Shown in pieces: positions 11,339 through 22,065 of a DNA stretch of 64,000 bases (position 1 is its first letter; each line of letters begins with the position of its first letter). The translations under genes and the position numbers were made by a program. This stretch comes from Holothuria scabra (taxonomy: Eukaryota > Echinodermata > Holothuroidea > Aspidochirotida > Holothuriidae): positions 37,003,224 through 37,067,223 of the forward strand of contig CM074179.1 in NCBI GenBank assembly GCA_037179385.1, read 5' to 3'. The notes below the pieces were generated by a model. It made no database searches. It was not told the origin of the DNA and saw only the letters and a list, made by a program, of their open reading frames with translations.

Positions 11339-11791
11339 CTACAGTCTACGAGCACGTCGTTTTTTGGCTTGACAGTTAAAACCGTCATTTATGTTGAGAC
11401 CCTTTGGGTAGACACAATCCAAATTCCAAATCCACTCCCTCTCCTTTTTATCCAAAAGATTATCCCTATCCGAATTGCGAGAAGAATGCACTACATCTAA
11501 AATTTGAAAATAGAACTTGGTAGGTGAATGTTCCTTGAGATGCTTGTAAAGCTCTGTGCAATGTTTAAAATCAGAACCACCCTTAACACATTTTGAAAGA
11601 TCTGACTTATGAGCATTCATACGGATTCTAAAGTTATTAGTTTGACCCACATACTGATAATTACAAGTCGGACAAAAGATACAATAAATAACCAATTTAG
11701 CATCACAAGAAGTATTAAAATTTCTGCACTTGAACTTTCTACCAGAAGAAGTACTGACAATAAAATTATTACAAATAAGCAGACCGCACAA
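11339..11791 (-). CDS. PLE2 GIY-YIG endonuclease domain (truncated, frame open)
   Basis: 150 codons from an internal Met, matching residues 143-291 of the plus-strand protein with one visible change (KGGSD for KGCSD). It contains VIYCIFCPTC, YVGQTNNFRIRMNAHK and EREWIWNLDCVYPKGLN. It has no RT and no known promoter, so it is a transposon fragment. Confidence 0.85.
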   Translation of the reverse strand: MCGLLICNNFIVSTSSGRKFKCRNFNTSCDAKLVIYCIFCPTCNYQYVGQTNNFRIRMNAHKSDLSKCVKGGSDFKHCTELYKHLKEHSPTKFYFQILDVVHSSRNSDRDNLLDKKEREWIWNLDCVYPKGLNINDGFNCQAKKRRARRL

Positions 11792-11831
11792 CTGACGTCA
11801 TATTAGGCGTAGTATCGCGTATAGTCAAACT

Positions 11832-12707
11832 ATGAGGATCCTTAGAATCTGTTCTAACCCTCAAACTGCAGTTCGTCGTTGCAATGATCTTGCCACTTAC
11901 CTTGTAAAACGCGGCTATAATCGACGTAAAGTTATGCAGCAGATTAAAAGGGCCCGTTCCAATTTTACCAGCCCCACCCATCCCCCAGCTAGTACTGAAG
12001 AGGAATACAAGAAGGTTTACTTTACTGTTGACTACCATCCGGGGTTACCTGATATTAGCGGCATTTTACATAAAAATATGTCTCTTCTCCATTGTTCTTC
12101 ACTAATGAAGCGTGTTATTCCTCACCCCCCTGTTGTTAGCTTCCGTCAACCCCCCAATCTCAAAAAATTATTAGTCCGGGCTAAACTTAAAACTCCTCCC
12201 AGTCGGGGGACCCCCTGCGCACCTTGTAATAAGAACAAGACCAAACCTTGTCAGTTGTGCGGTCTGCTTATTTGTAATAATTTTATTGTCAGTACTTCTT
12301 CTGGTAGAAAGTTCAAGTGCAGAAATTTTAATACTTCTTGTGATGCTAAATTGGTTATTTATTGTATCTTTTGTCCGACTTGTAATTATCAGTATGTGGG
12401 TCAAACTAATAACTTTAGAATCCGTATGAATGCTCATAAGTCAGATCTTTCAAAATGTGTTAAGGGCTGTTCTGATTTTAAACATTGCACAGAGCTTTAC
12501 AAGCATCTCAAGGAACATTCACCTACCAAGTTCTATTTTCAAATTTTAGATGTAGTGCATTCTTCTCGCAATTCGGATAGGGATAATCTTTTGGATAAAA
12601 AGGAGAGGGAGTGGATTTGGAATTTGGATTGTGTCTACCCAAAGGGTCTCAACATAAATGACGGTTTTAACTGTCAAGCCAAAAAACGACGTGCTCGTAG
12701 ACTGTAG
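11832..12707 (+). CDS. PLE2 connector plus GIY-YIG endonuclease, 291 codons, open
   Basis: The C-terminal part of a Penelope polyprotein. Residues 1-125 are the post-RT connector (LRICSNPQTAVRRCNDLATY, HPGLPDISGIL). Residues 129-143 are Cys-rich (CAPCNKNKTKPCQLC). Residues 174-265 are the GIY-YIG nuclease: VIYCIFCPTC in the GIY position, YVGQT in the YIG position, then Arg and the HK of MNAHKSDL, with the CPTC pair fitting the Penelope Zn-binding insert. GIY-YIG domains nick DNA to start target-primed reverse transcription. The start Met is only the first in frame; the element lost its RT, so autonomous function is excluded. The tail QAKKRRARRL is basic. Confidence 0.85.
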   Translation: MRILRICSNPQTAVRRCNDLATYLVKRGYNRRKVMQQIKRARSNFTSPTHPPASTEEEYKKVYFTVDYHPGLPDISGILHKNMSLLHCSSLMKRVIPHPPVVSFRQPPNLKKLLVRAKLKTPPSRGTPCAPCNKNKTKPCQLCGLLICNNFIVSTSSGRKFKCRNFNTSCDAKLVIYCIFCPTCNYQYVGQTNNFRIRMNAHKSDLSKCVKGCSDFKHCTELYKHLKEHSPTKFYFQILDVVHSSRNSDRDNLLDKKEREWIWNLDCVYPKGLNINDGFNCQAKKRRARRL

Positions 12708-12900
12708 CCGCCTTTTTATCCCCTTTTATGTCTCATGCTTCTACTTAGCTTTTATCTCCTTTGTTAGGGTCCTAGTTTTTACATTTTATCTTTTGTGTTG
12801 GGTTGGGTCTGTTTTTAGATTTCTAGTAAGTGCTTTTTGCCTTTCATCCGTTTTATAGTGTCTGTTTTTCGTTTTGCCTTTTAGTTGTCTAAACACGTTT

Positions 12901-12942
12901 CTGAGGAAGGGGCCGGTGGTCCTGAAAGCTAAATATATGCTC
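12901..12942 (+). other. Hammerhead-like core at PLE2 3' end
   Basis: CTGAGGA, AGGGGCC-GGT-GGTCC as a stem II with a bulge, GAAA, GC-loop-GC stem III, then T and C in the cleavage-site position (UH with H = C). The core nucleotides match the hammerhead consensus better than in PLE1. Stem I immediately next to the core is not paired, so an active ribozyme is uncertain. Confidence 0.4.
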
Positions 12943-13006
12943 TTGTTTTACCAGTTTTTACTATTTGTTTTATGTTTTTACTGGTGTGGTGCTTTTCCAT
13001 TTGGTT

Positions 13007-13158
<152 letters not shown>

Positions 13159-13346
13159 AACGCTAATTCACACTATACACAATATACACTATCAGAGGTT
13201 AAAGGGTATCATCAAAAGTTACTGGCATTTTTGTTAAATTTTTTATATGCCCATATATGAAAATATAGTAAATAAACTAGATATAACTTTTTGTCACCCT
13301 AAGAGGTAGGATTTTCCACATTGTCCTCCAAGTGCATAATAAAGTG
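13159..13346 (+). mobile_element. Short degenerate relative of MITE-A (~188 bp)
   Basis: Starts ACGCTAATTCACAC like MITE-A. Its right end, read inward on minus, is AACACTTTATTATGCACTTGG, resembling the other MITE-A terminus (CACTAATTCGGCACTTAGG). The interior differs. It is framed by (AT)n on both sides. Confidence 0.55.

Positions 13347-13407
<61 letters not shown>
13347..13407. repeat. (AT)n microsatellite
   Basis: About 30 uninterrupted units between the short and the full-length MITE. Confidence 0.96.
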
Positions 13408-13408
<1 letters not shown>

Positions 13409-13760
13409 CGCTAATTCCCACCTTAGGGGGAAATTGTTATATCTGCGCGTACATAGGGCGAAAAAATAACAATGAAATACATAAGAAAAAGAATTCGCCC
13501 TAACGTCTAAAAATATAAACAACGTTATTTCAATGGCCAGCCATCCGTTCGTGTTAACAGCTAGGTGTCCGTAAATTTGACAACTTTGAAGTAATTGCAT
13601 CTTCTTTGTAAATCTAGGAGGGCGTCCTTGTCCGTTTACGTATTCTTATAGAAAAAGTGTGTAGAAACGTTAAGGCGAAACTTATATTTCGCCTCAAAAA
13701 ATTTTTCCCCCTAAGGTCGACTTTTCAACAACAACTTTCCCCCTAAGTGCCGAATTAGTG
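13409..13760 (+). mobile_element. MITE-A copy 3 (352 bp, in (AT)n)
   Basis: Full-length copy. Besides the outer inverted repeats it contains a perfect 14-bp inverted pair, ACCTTAGGGGGAAA (13420-13433) against TTTCCCCCTAAGGT (13704-13717), and an 8-bp hairpin AGGCGAAA-CTTATA-TTTCGCCT (13673-13694). No coding potential. Confidence 0.88.

Positions 13761-13762
<2 letters not shown>

Positions 13763-13808
<46 letters not shown>
13763..13808. repeat. (AT)n microsatellite
   Basis: About 23 units at the right border of MITE-A copy 3. Confidence 0.95.
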
Positions 13809-13811
<3 letters not shown>

Positions 13812-15969
13812 CAGTTCCATTGTCATGCTCACAGAGTAGTGAGGATACTTCAAACCATAGCACATGGCGAAACATTTGCATTCAAAAACAACCGCCATGA
13901 CCACTGCAGTTTTGTTAGGTGGAGGGAGACGAGGTTCCCAATTAAGTAACCGAGTCCTGATTTGTTGTTTCAGTTGACAAAGTGACAAAGGCTTTGATAA
14001 CCGTTCTTGTTGAATAGAAGCCAACAGTGTAGGGTTTCAAATAAGTGCTGGCCCAAATAAGTGCTGGAAAAAATGGATTAAATTATTTTGATGCATTGAA
14101 GGGTTAGATCCCTTTTCAGTTACATCTGAAATAAACTACTTTCAAATGTCAACTTTTAGGGCTATTGCGAAATGATTAAATTTACCAAAAGTGAAACCAG
14201 GGAGCTGTCACTGGAATTTGGCAGCTACCTGGTCAAATCATCACTGCTACCTTTACAACTCTCATACCTGCTCCTAACACTTTGTTAACATACACGTCCC
14301 AGTAAAGTATAACCCTTTCTTGAAAGGCATGCCGAACTCGGCCATAAGTTTAAGACCTTTTGAACGAATCATGACTTTATCAACTGACACGCCATGCAGA
14401 GAATTCATCTAACCTTTAAAGTTAGGAGAATAAGTAATTCAATACAGCTGTATCAGATAAGGGATGGAGTGCAATTGCTAAAATGGTTTTTATTAGAGAG
14501 GTGCAATACCAACTCAGGCAAATTCAAGTACGTAAGCTTCTCAGTTCGAGCTAAGCAGGCTGATCAAACACGCGCGATCCTTTAAACAGCACTAAAACTT
14601 ATGACTCCATTGGTAGTCGAAATACGATGCGTTGCCTAATTGCGGTCCTTCATTCACGTTGAGAAGGAAATTTTCCTGTACAAAACTTTATCTAAGTTAG
14701 ATAGTCACTTATTTTAATCATTGCAAGTAACTAAGAATAGTTAGCAGAATGTGTATTTAAGCTCATTTCATGTTTCATTTTATCTGGTAACTCCCTGGTC
14801 ATTGTGTGAGAGTGTTCCAAAATCCGGTAGACATGTTATGAATTTTCCGGTCATTCACCCGCTCTCTTCTCTATATGGCTATTGTTAGTACACAGGTGCG
14901 GTGAAGACTTTGTAACAAGGTGATATGGTTAGTGAGGACTTGAAACGGGCAGGATATAATTTTGCTAAATAGGAGAATAGGCACAGACAAGCTGAAGACC
15001 AAGATTATAAATAATATAGCACCATACCATAAACAATGCATTTAACTGTTGGCCCTTTTCATGCCGTGTACCGAAACTTTTGTTAGATAGGATGAACTAT
15101 AAGTTACTGAGAAACTACTAGCAGCCGGTCCTGTTTACCGACAGTCATAGGAGAAACGTTTGCAATCAACGATGTAGCCAAAGAGAGGGGAGGGGGTTTA
15201 ACCACCTTCTCATTGCAATATCCCAAAAATTCGGATAATGAAGTAAATGCCATAGGAAGACTTGTATCACAAGCAAATAGTAATGTAGACGATACAGTGC
15301 CGTCGGAAGGTATTTTCGATTGGGGGCTGACTGGGGCTGACTATCTAAGCGGAGCGCCACCATCAGTTGGCGCGGAGCGTACAGAAAATTTTGAAAAATC
15401 GCAACCCCTCAGACAGCCGGAAATGACATTTCCCGGGCTTGTTAATAGTATCTAAGCAGTCGTTATTTTGACCTTTCGTTGTAATAAAATGTTCACTTCA
15501 AAAAAAAAAAAAAACTATATATGGCAAAATTATTGGGAGGATGCAGCCCCCCCCCAGCTCCCCCCCCCCGCTTCCGACGGCCCTGCGATATCAATATCAT
15601 TTTGAACCGAACTGGTTAATTTGGAAAAGAGTAGATGCCTGGTAAGAAGACGATGGTGTGGTGCGTAAGGAACGAGTTCCCAAACGTATTTTTATGCCGT
15701 GGACCGATTTTGAAGCTGAGAAGACATGAACACACCGATAATTCTTGTCTCTCCTATTTAAGCAAGCTATACGATTACTCTTTGTATCATTGCCATGAAA
15801 CCATCTTATTAGTTGAAGATTGATCGTCTTGGTGGCTTTAGTAGAAGTAAAATCTCAATGGAAATCTAGGCAGTCATTCACACAACAAACTGTTTTGTTA
15901 TCCACACCAATTCCCAGTTGGCACAACTGTTTAACTGACTGCAATTTCAAAAAAAAAAAAGTAGAGCGT
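13809..15969. other. No gene recognised
   Basis: Unique-looking, moderately AT-rich sequence. An 80-codon frame at 15213-15455 has acceptable composition but no recognised domain. C/G homopolymers occur at 15550-15570. Nothing firm. Confidence 0.55.
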
Positions 15970-16141
15970 CATAGATCATATTACACAACATGCACTGTTG
16001 GCCTACTAAGCGTTTGATTACAAAGCAATGAACTCTTATTGTGTCTGGATGAGGATGGGTTTTAGACAGTTGTGGGAGGAACTTAAGTAAGAAGGTTATG
16101 GGAACTGTAACTGTTGGAGGTGAGAGGATTAGTCTTTTAAA
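15970..16141 (+). repeat. R1 MITE, 3' portion
   Basis: GTGTCTGGATGAGGATG and GGTGAGAGGATTAGTCTTTTA match the middle and right terminus of the R1 family. The right end is the inverse of the R1 left end (AAAGGGTCAATCCTTTCACC). Confidence 0.65.
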
Positions 16142-16429
16142 CCATGATAGATTTGTTCGACTAATGAAGTACTTCATAACCATTTTGTTTGCTTCTTTGC
16201 TCGTAGCTCTTGTAAGGTTGTTTTGTAATTATGGAACCTCTCATGACCTAGGTCAGATAAACAAATACCTTTTATCAATGTTGTTCAAATAACACTGAAA
16301 GCAAAACTGGCCGAATAGGTCAAAGTCAACTTCACAAAGTTTATTTGATAAAGGAAATTAGAAAACAAATGGTTTCGTTTTCGCATGAGAAGTTAAAGGC
16401 ACTGTCGCGTAAAATTATTATAAATTTTT

Positions 16430-16795
16430 AATATCGCAAGATCACATAATATCACCATAATTATCAGAGGGTACTTTTTCATTCTCGAAAGGATAAAACA
16501 CGGTGAAATAAAAGAACTTTTGTAAACGTAATGGTTGAAAACAATATTTAACAGACTACAGCAAGGCTCGTCACGCTTGTTTACCTAATCTGTTCTTTGC
16601 CGAGTGCGTTTCAGCTGGCAAAAGAATGAAATTGTACACACTTTTTGAAGCTAAAGAGTTTGTGAAAACCTCTAATGCCAGAGGTTTACCTTTATATGGC
16701 CCCACCATGTTTTTACTACACAGATAACATTTTTCTTCGTTAATGTTTTTATTTAGAACTGTATACACTGTATCCAGTTTAATATTCACTGTCAT
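16430..16795 (+). repeat. Dispersed repeat R2, copy 1
   Basis: Aligns with 39030-39395. Shared blocks include ACGGTGAAATAAAA, TGTTCTTTG, CTAATGCCAGAGGTTTACCT and TATACACTGTATCCAGTTT. Both copies are in plus orientation, diverged and non-coding. Confidence 0.75.
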
Positions 16796-17242
16796 AGGCT
16801 ATACCAGACGGCTGGCGCGAACGCTCATTTCCCCTTTCCCTTCATTTTCGCTAATTCTGATCTTCTTGTAAAGATCTGAACAAAACGGGAAATTTGAGTT
16901 GGAAGTAACGATCTTTTAATGTTGCCGCAAAACTCGTAACCATCATTTCCAAATTCTTAAAAAAATCGAAAATAAGCAAGCATCATTGTTAATAAAATCA
17001 AACGTTCGTGATAAAAAATTCGAACAGTCTATAAAAAAAAAAATAACGAGCCCTTTAGACTTATCCCCCCCCCCCCCACGTTTTCTCAAAATGGTAGAAC
17101 ATTGATAATATTCATTGATTTGGGTGCAAAGACCTAGGGGATTTACCATGTTTTCAGCTGCCATATGTCCCTGCCAAATGAAGCTAAGATGAACACTCAG
17201 ATTCATATTCAACATTTTTTTTTGTTTATATTCCCGTCGGCA

Positions 17243-17510
17243 TTAAAGGGTCAATCCTTTCACCCCAAACTACAACTCTTGTAAAGATTTGCAGAACTTC
17301 TTAATTGGCTCAGCTCTTTGATTGACAGCCAAGTCAAATATCGCAAAGTAAAGGTTATATCCCACGGCATGGACTGTACTGAGAGTGTTTTGATCACACA
17401 CATTGAGCTTTTTCTACTCTCACCCTGAAGCACTGAACTAAGATTGTGTCTGGATGAGGATGAATGTCATAAAATTTTGAGAGGGGCGTAGGTAAGAAGG
17501 TTTAGAGAAT
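17243..17510 (+). mobile_element. R1 MITE copy
   Basis: Starts AAAGGGTCAATCCTTTCACC, continues CCAAACTACAACTCTTG, CAGCTCTTTGATTGACAG and GATTGTGTCTGGATGAGG. About 270 bp, no coding capacity. Confidence 0.75.
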
Positions 17511-17891
17511 TAATACTCTTATGCGTGGTATATGATAAAACTTCAGAGCTACCTGGGCACCTAGATAGCGTGTCGCGGTTTCCCAGCTTGAACAACAACT
17601 GCTTAAGAATTGAGTCGTTAAACTTAATTCAGCTAACCAACTTACCAATCAGTCTGACAATGACAACCACCCTTAAAGGCAATTGCACACCCATAGCCAA
17701 CAATACTAGCTCAAAGGCAGTAACACCACTCCCGAAAAAAAAAAAAAAAAAACACTTGACATATTTGTTCACAATGCCCACAGCCCAAAAAATTCCCCGG
17801 AGGCAAATTTAACTTCATTATTTCCATTTTTAAACAAACTACACAACCGGATGCAATATTAAAACATCACCCAGTTCTACTTAACGTTTGA

Positions 17892-18684
17892 GACAGTGGC
17901 GTAGGAAGCAGTATGAAAAGTTGGGTGGCGATTTTGGACCATGCGCCTCATCCTGCGCCTCATCCCTACCCCTGTGACTAATAGGAACGTTATTTAACGC
18001 TGTTTTTCCGCTTTGTCTACGAGCAAGAAAAAAATTATTTTAAATAAAAAAAAGTGTTCCTTCTTAAGTGTGAACACTACAGTATTAGAGACATGATTTG
18101 CGTGCCGAGATTTCGGTCCTTTCAAACTTTTTTAAATATGGAGCTTGTGTTGCAGAAAGTATTTTAGATTTGGGGTTTTCTGTAAGGGAATTTGAATATT
18201 TGGGGTACTATCGAAGAATCTGCATTTCTTATTAGCATATATCTGGGATAGCATTTCGACTGAAGATCATTGTTGTTACATAATGTTATCTAAGGAGCGC
18301 GGATTGAGACTTTCAAACTCCCAAAACTTTGTTGCCTTTTTTAGACAAAATATTTAAAACTTGAAAGCATATATTTGGAGTAAGTTTGGGGAAACAGAAC
18401 TGCAGAGACTTGGTTAAGTTTACCACTGACTGCTGTAAGAGTGACGGTCACCACTTACTCCATAAAGGGTTGCAATTTAGGACGCGCGAAGCTTGTGGAA
18501 ATTTTCTCCTTCTAAAAACTAATAATTACAAATATTGAGCTTTTAGTAGAAACAGTTTGGAATTTTAGGAAGTAAAAGTTAAAAAAAAAAAACCTACTGT
18601 TTTGACTGGTGTTTCAAATGGCATGTTACCGACTTTTTTCGGGCAAGAGGGCAATCTCCCCCTGTCTTCTGTGACTACGTCACT
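17892..18684 (+). mobile_element. hAT-like non-autonomous element (tentative)
   Basis: The left end CAGTGGCGTAGGAAG and the right end, read on minus, AGCAGTGACGTAGTCACAG resemble the CAGTGGCGTAG-type ends of many hAT elements. No matching 8-bp target duplication is visible. The interior (18150-18340) resembles 52560-52740, so it is a dispersed family. Confidence 0.45.
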
Positions 18685-20790
18685 GCTCTGCAACGATGAC
18701 CATTGACAACATTTTGACACTTCAATAACTTATCCATCTACAGAGACCACTCAACTGACAGGGTTGAAATGGAACTGACCTGTCTCGGGCTTGTTAGTAG
18801 CTAAGTTTTCCGATTTTTCCTTCACGTGTAAACACCACATGACTGTATCAGGATTCAGAAACGTGTTCCGGAGCGAAGCGCACCAAAATTTTTGCCCTTT
18901 TTTAACAACATACTCTTTTTTAGATATACTTTTTTAGACAAAATATTTCAAACTCAAGAGCTTTCATTGAGGAAATTTGGAATTCATTAAAGAAGGAAAG
19001 TTTACAAAAATAGCAATATAGCTATCGGTGTCTCTTGATTGTGTGGTGTCACATATGGTAAAAATGGGTGCGTGCTCACTGTTAAACAAGGCGTTTCTTG
19101 ATTGGTTGTAGCCATTGTTTTGTATCGATTGTATTCTTTGTCAGGAATTAGGTTAGGGATCAGGCTATCGTTAGACAGTAAGGAAATTTCTTCAGTGGTA
19201 AACAGTGCGCATCGCCCCGTAAAAATCTGATTTTTTTCATCTCCAGAGCTCGGAAAAGCTTACCAAACTGATTTATGAGCGAGAACTAATGCATTTTTTT
19301 ATTTCAGTTTGCATTTTAACATCCGAACACAGGCAACACATGATACGTACACCGACGACATATTTTGGTCTAACTTAAACCTCGATCTGTATTGCTTAAA
19401 CGCATGTCTATGGACTGAAAAAAAAATAAAAACTTTTTTTTATATTTTGAAAAGTAAATAAGGGAGATTTCAGTTCTGGTCTTCGTCGAGAGCAGATGTG
19501 TTTTCGAGGAGCTCTAATCGATTGCTCGTGCTGAATTTTGGCATTGTGCTGCTCTGTGCCAGCTCATACTATACTATACTATTCTATTTGCCATACTGTT
19601 TTACTATTATAACGTCGGTGTGTGGTCTGTCTTGAGGACAAGGCTTGGTCGTGCTCGTTGTGAAGCATATGGGAACGATTGGTTCACATGCCACAGGCTG
19701 CCACACGTAGCGACGAGTTAGTGTGTATAACCGGCAGTGAAAATTCAAGGTTCATGCAACAAAGCAGGTCATATCTAAACTTCTGTTACAAATATCTTCT
19801 TATTTCAATCACTTTAGTGAGGTTTCACTTGTTTTAAGTCTATTTACATTTCTTTCATAACTCTACGTAAATAAAAAATGCCGTACTTTCATGTTTGAAA
19901 AAAATGATTTTTAAAAATTTACAATGGAGAAGTAGCTCAAAATCCACAAGTCCTTCAAAAAATTTTTTTAACTTGCGATCGACCATATTTCAAAGACTCA
20001 ATTTGATTGGAGTAAACTAAGTACCGTACTTTTTCAAGACAAACGAGAAAAGGTTTAAGACATTTACCTCTTTTCTTTACTTCTATACTGAATTTTCTAT
20101 GACGCCATTGGCCGTTCCATTGTTGCTTGTAGGGGGTTTCACACATAGTCAACAACACACGTCAGATACTTTGTTTTCGATAAGAGTTACTGCGTTAAGT
20201 TATACCATTTAAGACAAATTGGCTCACCTAAATTACTTTGAAATATTTTTTGTATCATGGAAGCTGTGCATGGAGACTCAAACAGAGAACGCCTAACGTT
20301 AAGTTAGGTCTATACTATTACCATGGAGTTCCGAGGTGGTAACTCCATGCTGTTACTAATACAAAACAAAAGTTACGTCGCTGTTAGTCGTTTCGTGTAG
20401 CCCATTTTATCTTAAACCATGGACTGTTTTTGCGGCCATTCAGAACAGTTAATAAAAATAGCATCATGCTAGTAGATCCACACCCTGCGTACAGCATACC
20501 GCTGCTTATAGCGTTCTGTACCAGCGTTCAAAACAGTGAGCTTATCCTTAGTATGTCTTCCAGTTGTTACATGCGCTTTTTCACAATAGGATGAACGTAA
20601 CACAGTAACAACAACAATACATCTGTTCCCGGCAGTACACACGAACGCTACGCGATACCTATGAAAATAATGGTGTCGTCTAAATCTTTGTTTACATTCG
20701 ACGATGCATCCGATATCTGTTGCGCGATAAGTTTCTATGTGAACCAAATCACGAGAATCGTTCCCATATGATGTCTGTTCTGTAGTTGTC
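18685..20790. other. No gene recognised
   Basis: Contains ACTAT-type short repeats at 19565-19600 and two consecutive perfect hairpins at 20292-20349. Open frames are short and unrecognised. Confidence 0.55.
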
Positions 20791-20989
20791 ATTAGTTTTT
20801 TTTTTTTGTTGTTGTTGTTGTTGTTTCTTTACGGTTTACCCCCACCTGTGTTTGACTTGCGGTGCTGAAGTTTTCACTCCCGTTGTTACGTGGCCTCGAG
20901 CCACAAAACTCTTGCTGCTTTGCCCGAAGGTCGGGATAGCAGCATCTTTAAGTTACAGTTTGAGTCGAGGGGGGAATGTTACACCCCAG

Positions 20990-21683
20990 CATGTTTTTTT
21001 TTTTTCTGTGTTGAAGAATAATAACGTAGAGATTAAGGATATACAGATGTTGCAGGTCCTTGCAGCTCGGAATACCTACGACTTAGGATTCCGGGCTGAT
21101 GCCGCCCGAATCAAGGGGGTTTTCTCCCTTAAGGTAGGGGAGGGTCTGACTCCCCATATGACCGCTCTGTGGTGGTGGCAGTGCTGTACCTCAATGTCGA
21201 GGTAGATCAGAGCCTGGTGGCGAGGGTTCTAGAGCAGTACGGAACTGTCTCTGACTGGCGTTTGGGTCAAGTATAATGAAGGTGAATTGGCCGGTATTCT
21301 CAGCGGAAAGAGACAGTTCCGTATGGAGCTGAAAAGAGACATTCCCTCCGTCCTTTTCATAGGGGGTTCACATCAGGTATTTTCGCCAGCCCCGCACCTG
21401 CTTCCAGTGTAGAGAGAAGTGGCATGAGACCAAGTCATGCCCGAACAAACGTTGTGGCAGATGCCTGCAGTTGGGGCATGAGAAAGCAACATGTCCCAAT
21501 GACGTACGGTGTAACCTGTGTGGGGAGGAGGGACATGCCTCTGGTTCCTGCCCCACGTCGTACTCTGCGCGTGCAAGTGCAGATGTGGGGTCGGCAAATG
21601 AACCCTCGCTTTCAAGCCCAGAACCAATGGTGAAGGAACCCAGGTCCCCTTCACCTGATGAGGTGGCACATCAGGTGGAATAA
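20990..21683 (+). pseudogene. LINE ORF1 (gag-like) with three CCHC knuckles
   Basis: An early block reads NTYDLGFRADAARIKGVFSL (about 21070-21130). Three perfect CX2CX4HX4C knuckles lie in tandem at 21399-21551: CFQCREKWHETKSC, CGRCLQLGHEKATC and CNLCGEEGHASGSC. Such knuckles bind nucleic acid in LINE ORF1 proteins. A frameshift separates the N-terminal block from the knuckles, and the frame ends at a TAA at 21681-21683; Ser/Pro/Glu-rich sequence to about 22000 may be the rest of the ORF1 tail. Confidence 0.8.
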
Positions 21684-22065
21684 AAGTTCCTAGCTTCTAA
21701 GGGATGTGAGGCGGTCTCTTGGAACCCCGAGGAAGGCCCTCCTCAACCCTCCATAACAGTTTCTGAGAAGGCCGGAATACCAACAGTCGAGAACGACCTT
21801 AGACTGTCATCGGACTCGGGGTCTGGCACTGCCATGTCAGATGTGGGAGGACCTGCCTCAGAGCCTCCACCAAAGGACCAAGCATCTGGGAAGGGCTGGT
21901 TTGATTTGTGTGAGGGGGTTGAACCGAGTCTAAGTTGAAAAGGTCGGCCTCAGGGGAGATGTCTGACCAGGGAGTTTACCCTTCTGTGTCACCAGCGCCA
22001 GACCCATGTAATATAAAGACCAGAGACCGGAGACGGTTTTGTAGTTCCACATTCCACATTCCTCT

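Larger units (their letters stand above)
11078..11797 (-). mobile_element. PLE2, 5'-truncated minus arm
   Basis: Nearly identical (about 98% by eye) to 12252-13000 on plus, forming a hairpin with a ~450-bp loop. The 3' end (TACTATTTGTT on the sense strand) meets (AT)n. It is truncated upstream of the GIY-YIG domain. Confidence 0.9.
11798..13006 (+). mobile_element. PLE2, longer plus copy (5'-truncated after the RT)
   Basis: Begins within the RT-to-endonuclease connector and runs to the 3' tail next to (AT)n. The RT palm is not present in either arm. Low divergence between arms suggests a recent insertion. Confidence 0.88.

Noticed and set aside
11609..12437. Frames antisense to the PLE2 endonuclease (11609-11806 plus, 11769-12038 and 12171-12437 minus)
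   Set aside because: Shadows of the GIY-YIG coding strand.
15213..15455. 80-codon plus-strand frame with protein-like composition
   Set aside because: No domain, no splice context or homologous copy seen; short frames of this length are expected by chance here.
20469..20792. 107-codon minus-strand frame upstream of the LINE
   Set aside because: Unrecognised, with Cys/Arg-rich low-similarity sequence and no splice or start context that decides.
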